Shown: one piece after another, positions 36,682 through 46,176 of the stretch
Position numbering within the stretch: position 1 is the stretch's first letter
How the letters are laid out: each line of letters opens with the position of its first letter
Notes under the pieces: model-generated
Seen by the model: only the letters and a program-made list of their open reading frames with translations
Database searches by the model: none
What the model was told of the DNA's origin: nothing
Position numbers and translations under genes: made by a program
DNA from: Actinomycetota bacterium
GTDB taxonomy: Bacteria; Actinomycetota; Actinomycetes; S36-B12
Length of the DNA stretch: 48,587 nt
NCBI GenBank assembly: GCA_009699015.1
Contig: WLOY01000006.1
Coordinates: 1-48,587, forward strand
Direction of reading: 5' to 3'

Positions 36682-37683
36682 TCACGAGCCCGCACCTCCG
36701 CGCAGGACACCAGAACCCCAGGCCCCGTGCATCGTCGCGTAGACCAACGGGAGGTATCGGGCCGACCTCCACGGCAGGAGCGGCGCCGCGCGCATCGACT
36801 GGGCGCTCGCCGCGAGGTTCGCCAGCAGGTAGCAGGCTGGCGCGGCGAAGCCGAGGAGGGCGAGCCATCCGATCCCGGTAACGAGGCCTGCAACCCCGAG
36901 CACGAGACCGATCGCGATGCCGAGCACGGCAACGGGCGCCGCGAGGTAGCGCAGCGACAGGGTGTCCGGATGGCGGCGGGCGACCTCCCTGCGCCATCGG
37001 CCGTAGTCGTGGTACTGACGGGCGAGGGACGACAGGGTCGGCCGGGGCCGGTAGGTGACCTGCATGCGCGGGGTGAACCACACAAGGCCGCCGGTCTGCC
37101 GGATGCGCAGGTTCATCTCCCAGTCCTGCGCGCGTTCCATGCTCTCGTCATAGCCGCCGACGCGATCGAGCGCCGCGCGACGGAAGCAGCCCAGGTAGAC
37201 GGTGAGGGCGGCACCCGGCTCACCGCCTACGTGGAAGGAGGCGCCGCCGACGCCGAACTTCGAGGTCATCGCCCTGGCCACCGCGCATTCGATGTCGGTC
37301 GTGCCCTCCGCCGCCATGATGCCGCCCACATTGTCGGCTCCGGTCTCCACGAGCACCTCGACGCCGGTGCTCACGTAGTCGGCCGGGATCATGGCATGGC
37401 CGTCGACTCGGACGATGATGTCGCCTGTCGACCTGCCGATCGCGGCGTTGAGCCCGGATGGCGTCTTGCCCGTCGGGTTGTCGACGACGTGGACGTTCGG
37501 GTGCTCGCCCGCGATCACGTCGGCAATCGCGCGCGTGCGGTCCTTCGACGGCCCGATAGCGATGACGACCTCAAGCTCCCCCGCGTAGTCCTGCGCGAGG
37601 ATCCCATCGACCGCGTGGCGCAGGTGCCGCTCCTCATTGATGACGGGCATGATCACCGACACCCGTGCAGGCTCGACGCTCAT
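36682..37683 (-). CDS. GT2 glycosyltransferase (ExoA-like)
   Basis: RVSVIMPVINEERHLRHAVDGILAQDYAGELEVVIAIGPSKDRT; C-terminal TMs. Confidence 0.9.
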   Translation of the reverse strand: MSVEPARVSVIMPVINEERHLRHAVDGILAQDYAGELEVVIAIGPSKDRTRAIADVIAGEHPNVHVVDNPTGKTPSGLNAAIGRSTGDIIVRVDGHAMIPADYVSTGVEVLVETGADNVGGIMAAEGTTDIECAVARAMTSKFGVGGASFHVGGEPGAALTVYLGCFRRAALDRVGGYDESMERAQDWEMNLRIRQTGGLVWFTPRMQVTYRPRPTLSSLARQYHDYGRWRREVARRHPDTLSLRYLAAPVAVLGIAIGLVLGVAGLVTGIGWLALLGFAAPACYLLANLAASAQSMRAAPLLPWRSARYLPLVYATMHGAWGSGVLRGGAGS

Positions 37684-39353
37684 GCCGATGCCGTCCCGAA
37701 GGCCTCGTGTGCGATGAGCCCCGGCCACTGCCGGACGTTCTCGGTGAGGAAGTGCTCGTCGCGCACGATGGCGGTGTGCGCATCGCCGTGGCGGACGTAG
37801 ACGTAGCCGAGGCCGTGCGACCGGTAGACGAGGCCGCCGATCCGCTTCACCTGCTCGATGAGCGCGCGATCGATCGACTTCGGCACCGGACGCCAGCCGC
37901 CGGCCTCCAGCAGGTCGGCCTTGGAGATGAGCATGGTTCCGCCCGCCACGAAGGTCGCGTACGACTCGGCCGGATAGGCGGGGCGGAAGGCAGTGACGTC
38001 ATCAGCCTCGACGTGGATCCAGTCGAGCGCCTTGCCGACGAGCTGTGCGCCCGAGTACATGCGGGCGAGCACGAGATCCCACACATGCTCCGGCGCATAG
38101 TGATCGTCGTCGTCGACCTTCGTGATGAGCAGACCGTCCGCGCGGTCGCAGGCCGCCTGCATCGCCCGCCCGAATGGCACGTCACGATCGATTCGATGGA
38201 CGACGACCTCGCGGCGACCGGCCGATACTGGAGATGACCCGAGACCAGACCCGGGACCCGACCCGAGACCTGCGCGCTCGATGAGCCCGGCCACCTCGCG
38301 ATCGTCCAGGTCGACCCCGTGCAGGCCGATGACCACCTGCAGGGACGGATAGTCCAGCCGGGCGATCTGCGCGAGGGCGTGCGCGAGGAAGCGGTCGCGG
38401 TGCGTGACGAGCACTACCGAGACGGTCGGCCAGGCATCGAGCGCCGCTGCCGGGGAGTGGGTGCGCAGGGCGTCTCGGCGAACTCGCACCGAGGCCAACT
38501 GCCAGCCGAGGTCATCGCCCTTCTCCGGGAGTTCCCCGGCGGCTGCGTCCGACACGACGACAACCCCCGCAGCCTCGAGCTGAGCCCGCCAGCGCACGGG
38601 CAGGATGCCGCCTGCCCGAACGGCACTGACCGACCTGAGCCGATGGACATCAGCGGGCAAAAGGTCGCCTCTCGCGCGGACCTCGCCTCCGGGGGTGTCG
38701 ATGACGAGGACGTCGCGGTCGATGGAAGCGGCGGCGACGTAGCCGGATGCAACCGACCTCCGGCCGACCGGGCGGTGCACGGCGGGGTCGACGCCGATGT
38801 CGAAGACTGCCCCGTCCATCTCCCAGCCGCGCTCGGAGATGACGAGGGTCCGGGCGCGGGTCGAAGGCTGGGATTGGTCCGCGGGATCCGGTTCCGGCGC
38901 TGCCGGTCCGACAAGGGTGTCGGTCCGCCTCAGATGGCGGCTCGCCTTCTCATCGGGCGACAGGACATCGGTGATCGCGGACGCGAGCGCGGCCGCCGAC
39001 GCCGGCAGTCCGGGGCAGATCGTCATGAGCGGCCCCGCATCAAGCTGCGTCGGTCGAAGCATCCGCATGACCGCGGCCACGAGGATCGCGGGATCAACCG
39101 GCTCGATGACGGAGAGGCTGACAGCAGCGCCGCTCCCGCGCGGGCGAAGCGAGCAGGCGCTGAGGCCCGCAATTCCAGGGGATCCGACCCAACCCTTAGG
39201 CGGACGCCAGGTACCGACCCGCACGCGGACGCCGCGCACCCGGGCTCCCCCGACGAGGCCGATCGCGACGGGGGCCAATGACGAGACCCCGGGCACGGAC
39301 AGGTGCAGCACCCCGCCCCTGCTGCGCAACCTGTCGAACCGAGGCAATCCCAC
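37680..39353 (-). CDS. GT2 glycosyltransferase with extended N-terminal region
   Basis: PTVSVVLVTHRDRFLAHALAQIARLDYPSLQVVIGLHG...LLITKVDDDDHYAPEHVWDLV; GTG at 39353. Confidence 0.85.
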   Translation of the reverse strand: MGLPRFDRLRSRGGVLHLSVPGVSSLAPVAIGLVGGARVRGVRVRVGTWRPPKGWVGSPGIAGLSACSLRPRGSGAAVSLSVIEPVDPAILVAAVMRMLRPTQLDAGPLMTICPGLPASAAALASAITDVLSPDEKASRHLRRTDTLVGPAAPEPDPADQSQPSTRARTLVISERGWEMDGAVFDIGVDPAVHRPVGRRSVASGYVAAASIDRDVLVIDTPGGEVRARGDLLPADVHRLRSVSAVRAGGILPVRWRAQLEAAGVVVVSDAAAGELPEKGDDLGWQLASVRVRRDALRTHSPAAALDAWPTVSVVLVTHRDRFLAHALAQIARLDYPSLQVVIGLHGVDLDDREVAGLIERAGLGSGPGSGLGSSPVSAGRREVVVHRIDRDVPFGRAMQAACDRADGLLITKVDDDDHYAPEHVWDLVLARMYSGAQLVGKALDWIHVEADDVTAFRPAYPAESYATFVAGGTMLISKADLLEAGGWRPVPKSIDRALIEQVKRIGGLVYRSHGLGYVYVRHGDAHTAIVRDEHFLTENVRQWPGLIAHEAFGTASA

Positions 39354-39422
39354 CCCGTCAGCGTAGAGGTCCAACCCGCGGTGATCGCGGACCCGACCCA
39401 GAGTCGGCGATAGCCTTCCCCC

Positions 39423-40742
39423 ATGACCTTGCGACTGTCCGTCATCGGGACTGGCTACCTCGGAGCGACTCATGCCGCGTGCATGGCCGAGCTCGGCTAC
39501 GAGGTCATCGGCGTCGACATCGACCCGGCGAAGGTCGCGATTCTCCAGACCGGCACCGTGCCGTTCTACGAGCCCGGCCTCGGCGAGGTGCTCGCCCGCA
39601 ATATCGCGGCGGGCCGGCTGCGATTCACGACCTCGCTCGAGGAGGCGGCCGCATTCGCGTCCATCCACTTCATCTGCGTCGGCACCCCGCAGTCCGCCGG
39701 TTCGCAGCGGGCCGACATGTCGCAGGTCTTCGGGTCGATCGACGGACTCGCTCCACATCTCCAGCCCGGTGCGCTCGTCGTCGGCAAGTCAACCGTGCCG
39801 GTCGGCACAGCAGCGATGATCGAGGAGCAGCTCAAGGCCATTGCCGCGCCGGGCGTCGAAGTGGCCTGGAATCCGGAGTTCCTCCGCGAGGGCTTCGCCG
39901 TCGAGGACACCCTTCATCCGGATCGGCTCGTCGTCGGGGCCAATAGCCAGCGCGCCGAGGACCTGCTCCGCGAGGTCTATGCCCCGATGATCGCCGAGGG
40001 AATCCCCTTCCTTGTCACCGACTTCCCGACCGCCGAGCTCGTGAAGGTCTCGGCGAACTCGTTCCTCGCGACGAAGATCTCGTTCATCAATGCCATGGCC
40101 GAGGTCTGCGAGGCGGCTGGCGCCGACGTCACGAAGCTCGCCGAGGCAATCGGCTACGACACCCGGATCGGCAGCCGGTTCCTCGCTGCCGGCCTCGGGT
40201 TCGGCGGCGGGTGCCTACCGAAGGACATCCGGGCGTTCATGGCCCGCGCGGGCGAGCTCGGCGCTGACGAGGCGCTCATGTTCCTGCGGGAGGTCGACCA
40301 GATCAACCTGCGCCGCCGCTCCCACACGGTCGACCTCGCGCGCAAGACCCTCGGCGGCTCGTTCACGGGTATGAACGTCACGGTCCTCGGCGCCGCGTTC
40401 AAGCCGAACAGCGACGATGTCCGCGATTCCCCGGCGCTCGACGTGGCGGTCGCGATGAACAACGCCGGCGCCGCGGTCGTCGTCCACGATCCGAAGGGCC
40501 TCGCGAACGCGGCCCGCGTCTACCCAACGCTCCGCTACGAGGACGACGTCATGGCGGCCCTCGTCGGCGCCGACCTCGTCGTCCACGCGACCGAGTGGAT
40601 GCTCTACCGCGAACTCGACCCGGCCGCCGTTGGCGCAGTCGTGCGTCAACGTCATGTCATCGACGCCCGCAACACCCTCGACCCGGCCCTTTGGCGGGCC
40701 GCCGGCTGGACCTACCGCGCGCTCGGCAGGCCGAACGCATGA
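39423..40742 (+). CDS. UDP-glucose 6-dehydrogenase
   Basis: LSVIGTGYLGATHAACMAELGYEVIGVDID...GAFKPNSDDVRDSPALDVA. Confidence 0.95.
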   Translation: MTLRLSVIGTGYLGATHAACMAELGYEVIGVDIDPAKVAILQTGTVPFYEPGLGEVLARNIAAGRLRFTTSLEEAAAFASIHFICVGTPQSAGSQRADMSQVFGSIDGLAPHLQPGALVVGKSTVPVGTAAMIEEQLKAIAAPGVEVAWNPEFLREGFAVEDTLHPDRLVVGANSQRAEDLLREVYAPMIAEGIPFLVTDFPTAELVKVSANSFLATKISFINAMAEVCEAAGADVTKLAEAIGYDTRIGSRFLAAGLGFGGGCLPKDIRAFMARAGELGADEALMFLREVDQINLRRRSHTVDLARKTLGGSFTGMNVTVLGAAFKPNSDDVRDSPALDVAVAMNNAGAAVVVHDPKGLANAARVYPTLRYEDDVMAALVGADLVVHATEWMLYRELDPAAVGAVVRQRHVIDARNTLDPALWRAAGWTYRALGRPNA

Positions 40743-41164
40743 CCTCGCTCTACGGGGATGCCCACGACATCACCCGCGTCCTCGACGATGCGTCGCTGTG
40801 GTTCGTCGTGGGGCTGGGCAACAATCCCGAAAGGGTCGCGTTCGAGGTGGCCGCGGCGCTGCAGGGGCGCGGGAAGAGAATCGTCCCGATCTATCCCCGG
40901 GCGGAGGTGGTGCACGGGGAGCAGGGCTACGCCACCATCGCCGAGGCTGTCGCCGTCGTCGGCGTGCCTGACGTCGTCGATGTGTTCGTTCGGTCCGATC
41001 GTGCCGGCGAGTTCGCGGACGAGGCGATCGCGGCGGGGGCGGGTGCCGTGTGGTTCCAGCTCGGCGTGGTCGATGAGGCGGCGGCCCAGCGGGTCGTCGA
41101 TGCCGGGGTCACGATGATCATGGACACCTGCCCCCTCATCGAGTGGCGCCGCAGAAACAACTAA
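40739..41164 (+). CDS. CoA-binding domain protein (YccU-like)
   Basis: FVVGLGNNPERVAFEVAAALQGRGKRIVPIYPRAE...GVTMIMDTCPLIEWRR; ATGA overlap with UDP-glucose dehydrogenase gene. Confidence 0.88.
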   Translation: MTSLYGDAHDITRVLDDASLWFVVGLGNNPERVAFEVAAALQGRGKRIVPIYPRAEVVHGEQGYATIAEAVAVVGVPDVVDVFVRSDRAGEFADEAIAAGAGAVWFQLGVVDEAAAQRVVDAGVTMIMDTCPLIEWRRRNN

Positions 41165-41174
41165 CGCCCCCCCC

Positions 41175-41240
41175 GTCATTTCGTCCGGAATCCGGCTCAA
41201 ACGACGAAGAAAATGGTCATTTGGCTGTGAAAATGGTCAT
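41175..41240 (+). repeat. 66-nt intergenic repeat element, copy A
   Basis: gtcatttcgtccggaatccggctcaaacgacgaagaaaatggtcatttggctgtgaaaatggtcat; 59/66 identical to reverse complement of 43607-43672. Confidence 0.92.
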
Positions 41241-41259
41241 TCTGTCCGGCCCTCGCGGC

Positions 41260-41748
41260 CTACGTGAGATTCGCGGACTTCGCCTTCGCCTGACGGTTCA
41301 ACTCCGCCTGGAACTCAACCATCGCGTCGAGCAGGTCGGGATTCGCCACGGAAAGGATCCGCACCGCGAGCAGCCCCGCATTGCGCGCATTGCCGATCGC
41401 CACGGTGGCCACCGGCACGCCAGCCGGCATCTGCACGATCGACAGCAGCGAGTCCATGCCATCGAGCGAGCCGACCGCGACCGGCACGCCGATCACCGGC
41501 AGGGGCGTGAGTGCCGCGATCATGCCCGGCAGATGAGCCGCGCCACCGGCTCCAGCGATGATCACCTTCAGCCCTCGCTTGACCGCGGTCGATGCGTAGT
41601 CCACCATCTCGCGCGGCATTCGGTGCGCCGAGACCACGCCGACCTCATGCGGGATGCCGAACTCGTCGAGCGCCGTCGCGGCCGCCTTCATCACCGGCCA
41701 GTCGGAGTCGCTGCCCATGCAGATCCCGACCACTGGACGCTCACTCAT
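41260..41748 (-). CDS. purE: N5-carboxyaminoimidazole ribonucleotide mutase
   Basis: [40 protein letters not shown]. Confidence 0.96.
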   Translation of the reverse strand: MSERPVVGICMGSDSDWPVMKAAATALDEFGIPHEVGVVSAHRMPREMVDYASTAVKRGLKVIIAGAGGAAHLPGMIAALTPLPVIGVPVAVGSLDGMDSLLSIVQMPAGVPVATVAIGNARNAGLLAVRILSVANPDLLDAMVEFQAELNRQAKAKSANLT

Positions 41749-41768
41749 CGCACACCCCTTCGGTCCTG

Positions 41769-42923
41769 CTACTCATCAATGCTGCCGGTGAAGTAATCCG
41801 CTGCGTGACGGCCCCGCGCGAGTAGGTCGTCCAGGTCGTCACCGAGAAGCGTCACATGTCCGACCTTGCGACCGGGTCGCACTTCCTTGCCGTAGAGGTG
41901 GACCTTCAGCTCCGGGTCGCGCGCGAGGACGTGCCGGTAGGCGGAGTAGAGGTCGTCGACATCACCACCGAGGATGTTCACCATGACCGCGCGGGGCGCG
42001 CGCGCACGAGGGTCTCCGAGAGGAAGATCGAGGACGGCTCTCAGGTGATTCTCGAACTGGCTCGTGACGGCACCTTCGATGGTCCAGTGGCCGGAGTTGT
42101 GCGGGCGCATGGCGAGTTCATTGACGTAGAGGGCATCGCCAGTGTCGAAGAGTTCGACGGCGAGCATTCCCACGACGCCAAGGTCGCCCGCGATTCGCAG
42201 GGCCATCTCCTGGGCACGAAGGGCCTGCTCCTCGCTCAGGTCCGGAGCCGGGGCGATGACCTCCGCGCAGACACCGTTGATCTGCCTCGTCTGGACAACT
42301 GGGTAGGCGACGGCCTGGCCCTGCGGCGAACGCGCCACCTGCGCCGACAGCTCCCGCACGAACGCAATGTGCTCCTCGACCAGCCACTCGGTCGCGTGTC
42401 CTTCACCGGTTGCCAGCGCGCGCGCCGCATCGGCCTCGTCCGACACGACCCACACGCCCTTGCCGTCGTAGCCGCCGCGAGTGGCTTTCAGGACAACAGG
42501 CCAGCCGTGCTGCTCACCGAATACGACGACCTCCTCGACCCGCGAGCAGGTGGCCCATGCGGGGCAGGGCACCCCGAGTCCGGTGAGGGCCGTCCTCATG
42601 TGCGCCTTGTCCTGGGCATGGAAGAGGGCGGACGGGCCTGGGCGGACGGCGATGCCCCGCTCGATGAGGCGCTCGAGGATCTCGGCTGGCACGTGCTCAT
42701 GATCGAAGGTGACGACGTCGCAGCCGGCGGCGAACTCGAGCACGGCATCAGGATCAAGATGGGAGCCGATGCGGGTGTCCCGAACGACCTGGGCGGCGGG
42801 ATCGTCTGTGCGCTCGGCGAGGACGCGGAAGCCGATGCCGAGTGCAGTGGCCGCCTCCGCCGTCATGCGGGAGAGTTGTCCGCCGCCGATCATGCCGACA
42901 ACCGGCGGCTCATCCTTCGGCAC
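41769..42923 (-). CDS. purK: 5-(carboxyamino)imidazole ribonucleotide synthase
   Basis: [27 protein letters not shown]...[18 protein letters not shown] (ATP-grasp). Confidence 0.96.
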   Translation of the reverse strand: MPKDEPPVVGMIGGGQLSRMTAEAATALGIGFRVLAERTDDPAAQVVRDTRIGSHLDPDAVLEFAAGCDVVTFDHEHVPAEILERLIERGIAVRPGPSALFHAQDKAHMRTALTGLGVPCPAWATCSRVEEVVVFGEQHGWPVVLKATRGGYDGKGVWVVSDEADAARALATGEGHATEWLVEEHIAFVRELSAQVARSPQGQAVAYPVVQTRQINGVCAEVIAPAPDLSEEQALRAQEMALRIAGDLGVVGMLAVELFDTGDALYVNELAMRPHNSGHWTIEGAVTSQFENHLRAVLDLPLGDPRARAPRAVMVNILGGDVDDLYSAYRHVLARDPELKVHLYGKEVRPGRKVGHVTLLGDDLDDLLARGRHAADYFTGSIDE

Positions 42924-42985
42924 TGTCGAAGCGTACTGTCCCGCCGTCCCGACAGGAGATGCGCCGGTTCGGTGGGTAGGCTCCC

Positions 42986-43519
42986 ATGGTGTCCATCGCA
43001 GCGACGAACCCGCTATCGCGCGCCATCGAGTCGCTGCGCGCGAAGTTCGGGGCGCTCGTCCGAGAGTTTGCGAAGTTCGGGATCGTCGGGCTCGTTGCCC
43101 TCGTCGTCGACATCGGCACCTTCAATCTGCTGCGCTTCTCAGGCGGCGAGGGTCCGTTCTATGACCGGCCAATCTCCGCGAAGATCGTCAGCGTGGCCAT
43201 CGCCACCACCGTGGCCTACTTCGGCAATCGCTACTGGACCTTCCGCCACCGCGGCCGGACCAACATGGGCCGCGAGTACCTGCTTTTCTTCCTGTTCAAC
43301 GGAGTTGCGCTGCTCATCGCGGTTGGCTGCCTGTGGTTGAGCCACTACGTGCTCAAGCTCGACACCCCGCTCGCCGACAACATCAGCGCGAACGTCATCG
43401 GCCTGGGCCTCGGCACCTTGTTCCGGTTCTGGTCGTACAGCACCTTCGTGTTCCCGAAGGTCACCGAGGGCTCTGCTGAGTGGGAGTTGGCGGAGCGCGA
43501 CGCTACGTCACCGATCTGA
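42986..43519 (+). CDS. GtrA-like membrane protein
   Basis: EFAKFGIVGLVALVVDIGTFNLLRF...GNRYWTFRHRGR. Confidence 0.9.
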   Translation: MVSIAATNPLSRAIESLRAKFGALVREFAKFGIVGLVALVVDIGTFNLLRFSGGEGPFYDRPISAKIVSVAIATTVAYFGNRYWTFRHRGRTNMGREYLLFFLFNGVALLIAVGCLWLSHYVLKLDTPLADNISANVIGLGLGTLFRFWSYSTFVFPKVTEGSAEWELAERDATSPI

Positions 43520-43606
43520 CCACACGTCCCCGCGATAACAGGTGTCGCGTCACCGCATATCCGCCGGCTGCCATCAGCGGATGCCGCTCATCACCGACTG
43601 GCTCAC

Positions 43607-43672
43607 ATGACCGTTTTGACAGCCAAATGACCACATTCCTCGTCGTTTGAGCCGGATACCGGATGAAATGAC
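43607..43672 (-). repeat. 66-nt intergenic repeat element, copy B (inverted relative to copy A)
   Basis: Reverse complement gtcatttcatccggtatccggctcaaacgacgaggaatgtggtcatttggctgtcaaaacggtcat. Confidence 0.92.
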
Positions 43673-43673
43673 T

Positions 43674-43723
43674 GGGGCGGGGCTGGGCGGGCGGGGCTGG
43701 GCGGGCGCGGCGGGCGCGGCGGG
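43674..43723 (+). repeat. G-rich tandem repeat with G-quadruplex potential
   Basis: ggggcggggctgggcgggcggggctgggcgggcgcggcgggcgcggcggg, directly beside repeat copy B. Confidence 0.7.
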
Positions 43724-45580
43724 CTAGACGGTGCCTTCGAAGGCGTAGCCGAACTCGAGGATGCCCAGGCAGGCATCTACCGCGTCAGGATCGAACAGCG
43801 TGCACCGCTTGGTCCGGATCTCCTCGATTGCCCGCTCCTCGCCGAGCGCCTCCCGATACGGCCGGAATCGCGACATCGCCTCGACGACGTCGGCCACCGC
43901 CATGATCCTCGAGGGCAGCAGGATCTCATCGCCCACGAGCCCGCGCGGATAGCCTGAGCCGTCGAGCCGCTCGTGATGCTGTCCGACGATCGTCGCGATG
44001 GGCCACGGAAAGTCGATGCTCGAGAGCAACTCCTCACCAATGAGCGCGTGCTCCTTGATGAGCGCGAACTCGGCCGGGCGAAGGGCGCCGGGCCGAGTGA
44101 GGAACTCGGTGGGGACCGTCACCTTGCCGATGTCGTGGACGAGGCCAGCGAGCCGAATGCCATGGGTCTCGGACTCGGAGAGCGACATCTCCTCGGCTAT
44201 CCGTGCCGCGAGATGCGACACTCTGGCCTGGTGGCCCGCCGTGTACGGATCCCGGAGCTCGACGGTCGCCGCGAGCACCTTGATCGTCCCCTCGAGGGCG
44301 CCGTTGATCCGACGGTTCGCGAAGAGCCGGCCGAGACCGAAGCCGAGCTCCTGCGCGACCTCCTCCAGGATGCTCACCGCCCCTGAGTCGAAAACCCCAT
44401 GCTCCGATGAGTACACGACGAGGAATCCGTCGAGCACCTCATCGTGTCGCACCGGAAGCGTGACCACCGAGTTCAGCCCACGGTCCCGGGCGTACTCGCG
44501 CCACGGCTCGGCGCCCTCCCTGACATCGTCGATCGTGACCGGACCGTTCGCATCCATCGGCAGGTCGACGATGCTCCCGCGCTCAAGCCGCAGCGAATCG
44601 GCGTAAGCAAGCGCCGGGCCCTGCGCATCGATGGCCAGCACCTCCAGGGATCCACCCGGCTGGAGACGCCCGTACCAGGCCATGGCATACCCGCCGGTCT
44701 CGACCGCGGCCGTGCACATCTGCTCGAGCAGGGTTTCCTCGTCAGTCGCGTGGACGAGGACCGCGTTCGCCTTCGACAGGGTCGTGAGTGCTTTGGCGGC
44801 CCTCCTGCGGTGTCGGGCCTCAATGACCTCGAACGTCACGTCCTCGACGGTGCCGATCATCCGCACCGGCTCACTTCTGGGCCCGCGCTCGACCTCGGCC
44901 TTCTCACGGACGAAGCGGATCTCCCCATCCGGACGGACGATGCGATGCCGAACGTCATAGGCCGGGCCACCTGCCAAGGCGGACTCCGTTCGGCGGACTA
45001 CCTCGTCGCGATCCGGCGGGTAGATGGTCTCGAGGAAGTGCTCATATGACGGCGCATAGGTTGCCGGGTCACGGTCGAATATCGAGTAGACGCCGCCCGA
45101 CCACCACAGCTCCCCGGTGGCAACCTGGAGTTCCCATGCCCCGATCCCGGCAAGCCGGGCCTCCTTCTCCTCCTTCGTCATCTCGATGCCTGACAGCCCC
45201 AAGGGGTCGAGGTGCCCGACGAGGCCGACGATCGACGTGACCCAGCCGATGAGCGTTCCGGCGGCATCCCTGATCGGAATGCGCGAGACCGTGACCCAAT
45301 CGCCAGCGGTGTGGTCATACGCGATGCGCGTCTGGAACTCGACGGGCTGAACCGTCTCAAGGCCTCGGGTCAGCATCTCCCTGGCGCGCTCGACCTCGTC
45401 AGGGCCCAGCCGCGCCAGCAGGTCGAACGGGTCATGCTGCTCGGCGTCGCCATCGACGAGCCTGACCCATGCGTCATTGGCGAGGAGCACGCGACCTTCG
45501 GCGTCCTCGCAGAGGATCGCCGGCCCGATAACTCCCGAAAGCGCCACCGCGAACGGATCGAGCACCGTGTGCACCCCCAT
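43724..45580 (-). CDS. PAS-GAF-HD-GYP domain protein (putative c-di-GMP phosphodiesterase)
   Basis: LVHDIGKVTVP...HHERLDGSGYPRGL; N-terminal PAS-like repeats and GAF-like region. Confidence 0.9.
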   Translation of the reverse strand: MGVHTVLDPFAVALSGVIGPAILCEDAEGRVLLANDAWVRLVDGDAEQHDPFDLLARLGPDEVERAREMLTRGLETVQPVEFQTRIAYDHTAGDWVTVSRIPIRDAAGTLIGWVTSIVGLVGHLDPLGLSGIEMTKEEKEARLAGIGAWELQVATGELWWSGGVYSIFDRDPATYAPSYEHFLETIYPPDRDEVVRRTESALAGGPAYDVRHRIVRPDGEIRFVREKAEVERGPRSEPVRMIGTVEDVTFEVIEARHRRRAAKALTTLSKANAVLVHATDEETLLEQMCTAAVETGGYAMAWYGRLQPGGSLEVLAIDAQGPALAYADSLRLERGSIVDLPMDANGPVTIDDVREGAEPWREYARDRGLNSVVTLPVRHDEVLDGFLVVYSSEHGVFDSGAVSILEEVAQELGFGLGRLFANRRINGALEGTIKVLAATVELRDPYTAGHQARVSHLAARIAEEMSLSESETHGIRLAGLVHDIGKVTVPTEFLTRPGALRPAEFALIKEHALIGEELLSSIDFPWPIATIVGQHHERLDGSGYPRGLVGDEILLPSRIMAVADVVEAMSRFRPYREALGEERAIEEIRTKRCTLFDPDAVDACLGILEFGYAFEGTV

Positions 45581-45637
45581 GCTCCTCAGCGTACGGAGCC
45601 GCAGGCGCGGATGCCACGCAGGAACGAAAGCTGGCTA

Positions 45638-46174
45638 CTAGATCCCGTCGGACGGAGGGCCCTGACTGTCACCCGGGCCCGTCGCGCCGCGGCGGCGGGC
45701 GTCGTCCTGCTCGAAGAGGCTGTAGACGTTGCGCTGGATCTCCTCGACATTCGGGACGTCGTCGATATCGAGATCGCTGTCGTCACCCGCCGACTGGATG
45801 ACAAGGCGGCCGTAGTTGAGGATCCGGCCCATGAACGGCACGCTGAACGACACGTTGTTCACCTTGGAGAGCGGCATGTCACGGCCCTCCTTGGTGAGCA
45901 GGCCGCGACGCACGATGACGCGGCGGTTCGTGAAGACGAACTGGGTCGTCAGCCAGCGGAGGAACGGCATGGCCGCCCACCAGGCGACGATGATGACCCC
46001 GACTCCGAGGATGACGTAGCGCAGGATCGAGTTCGGCGTCAGGAAGTACAGCCAGGTGCCGAGGAACACGATGATGACGAGCACCAGGATCGGCACGAAC
46101 AGCGCGCGCCAGTGCGGCTTCAACTCGAACTGGATCGTCTCACCATCGGCCAGGAGCTTCTTCGGGTATCCCAT
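45638..46174 (-). CDS. PH domain-containing membrane protein (bPH2/DUF304)
   Basis: Two TMs then FVFTNRRVIVRRGLLTKEGRDMPLSKVNNVSFSVPFMGRILNYGRLVIQSAG. Confidence 0.88.
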   Translation of the reverse strand: MGYPKKLLADGETIQFELKPHWRALFVPILVLVIIVFLGTWLYFLTPNSILRYVILGVGVIIVAWWAAMPFLRWLTTQFVFTNRRVIVRRGLLTKEGRDMPLSKVNNVSFSVPFMGRILNYGRLVIQSAGDDSDLDIDDVPNVEEIQRNVYSLFEQDDARRRGATGPGDSQGPPSDGI

Positions 46175-46176
46175 GG

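Noticed and set aside
36394-37800. 468-aa plus-strand ORF
   Set aside because: Antisense to two glycosyltransferase genes; no recognisable domain.
41175-43672. Composite transposon carrying purE-purK-GtrA
   Set aside because: Inverted repeats are present but there is no transposase or target-site duplication visible, and the enclosed genes are in their usual core context.
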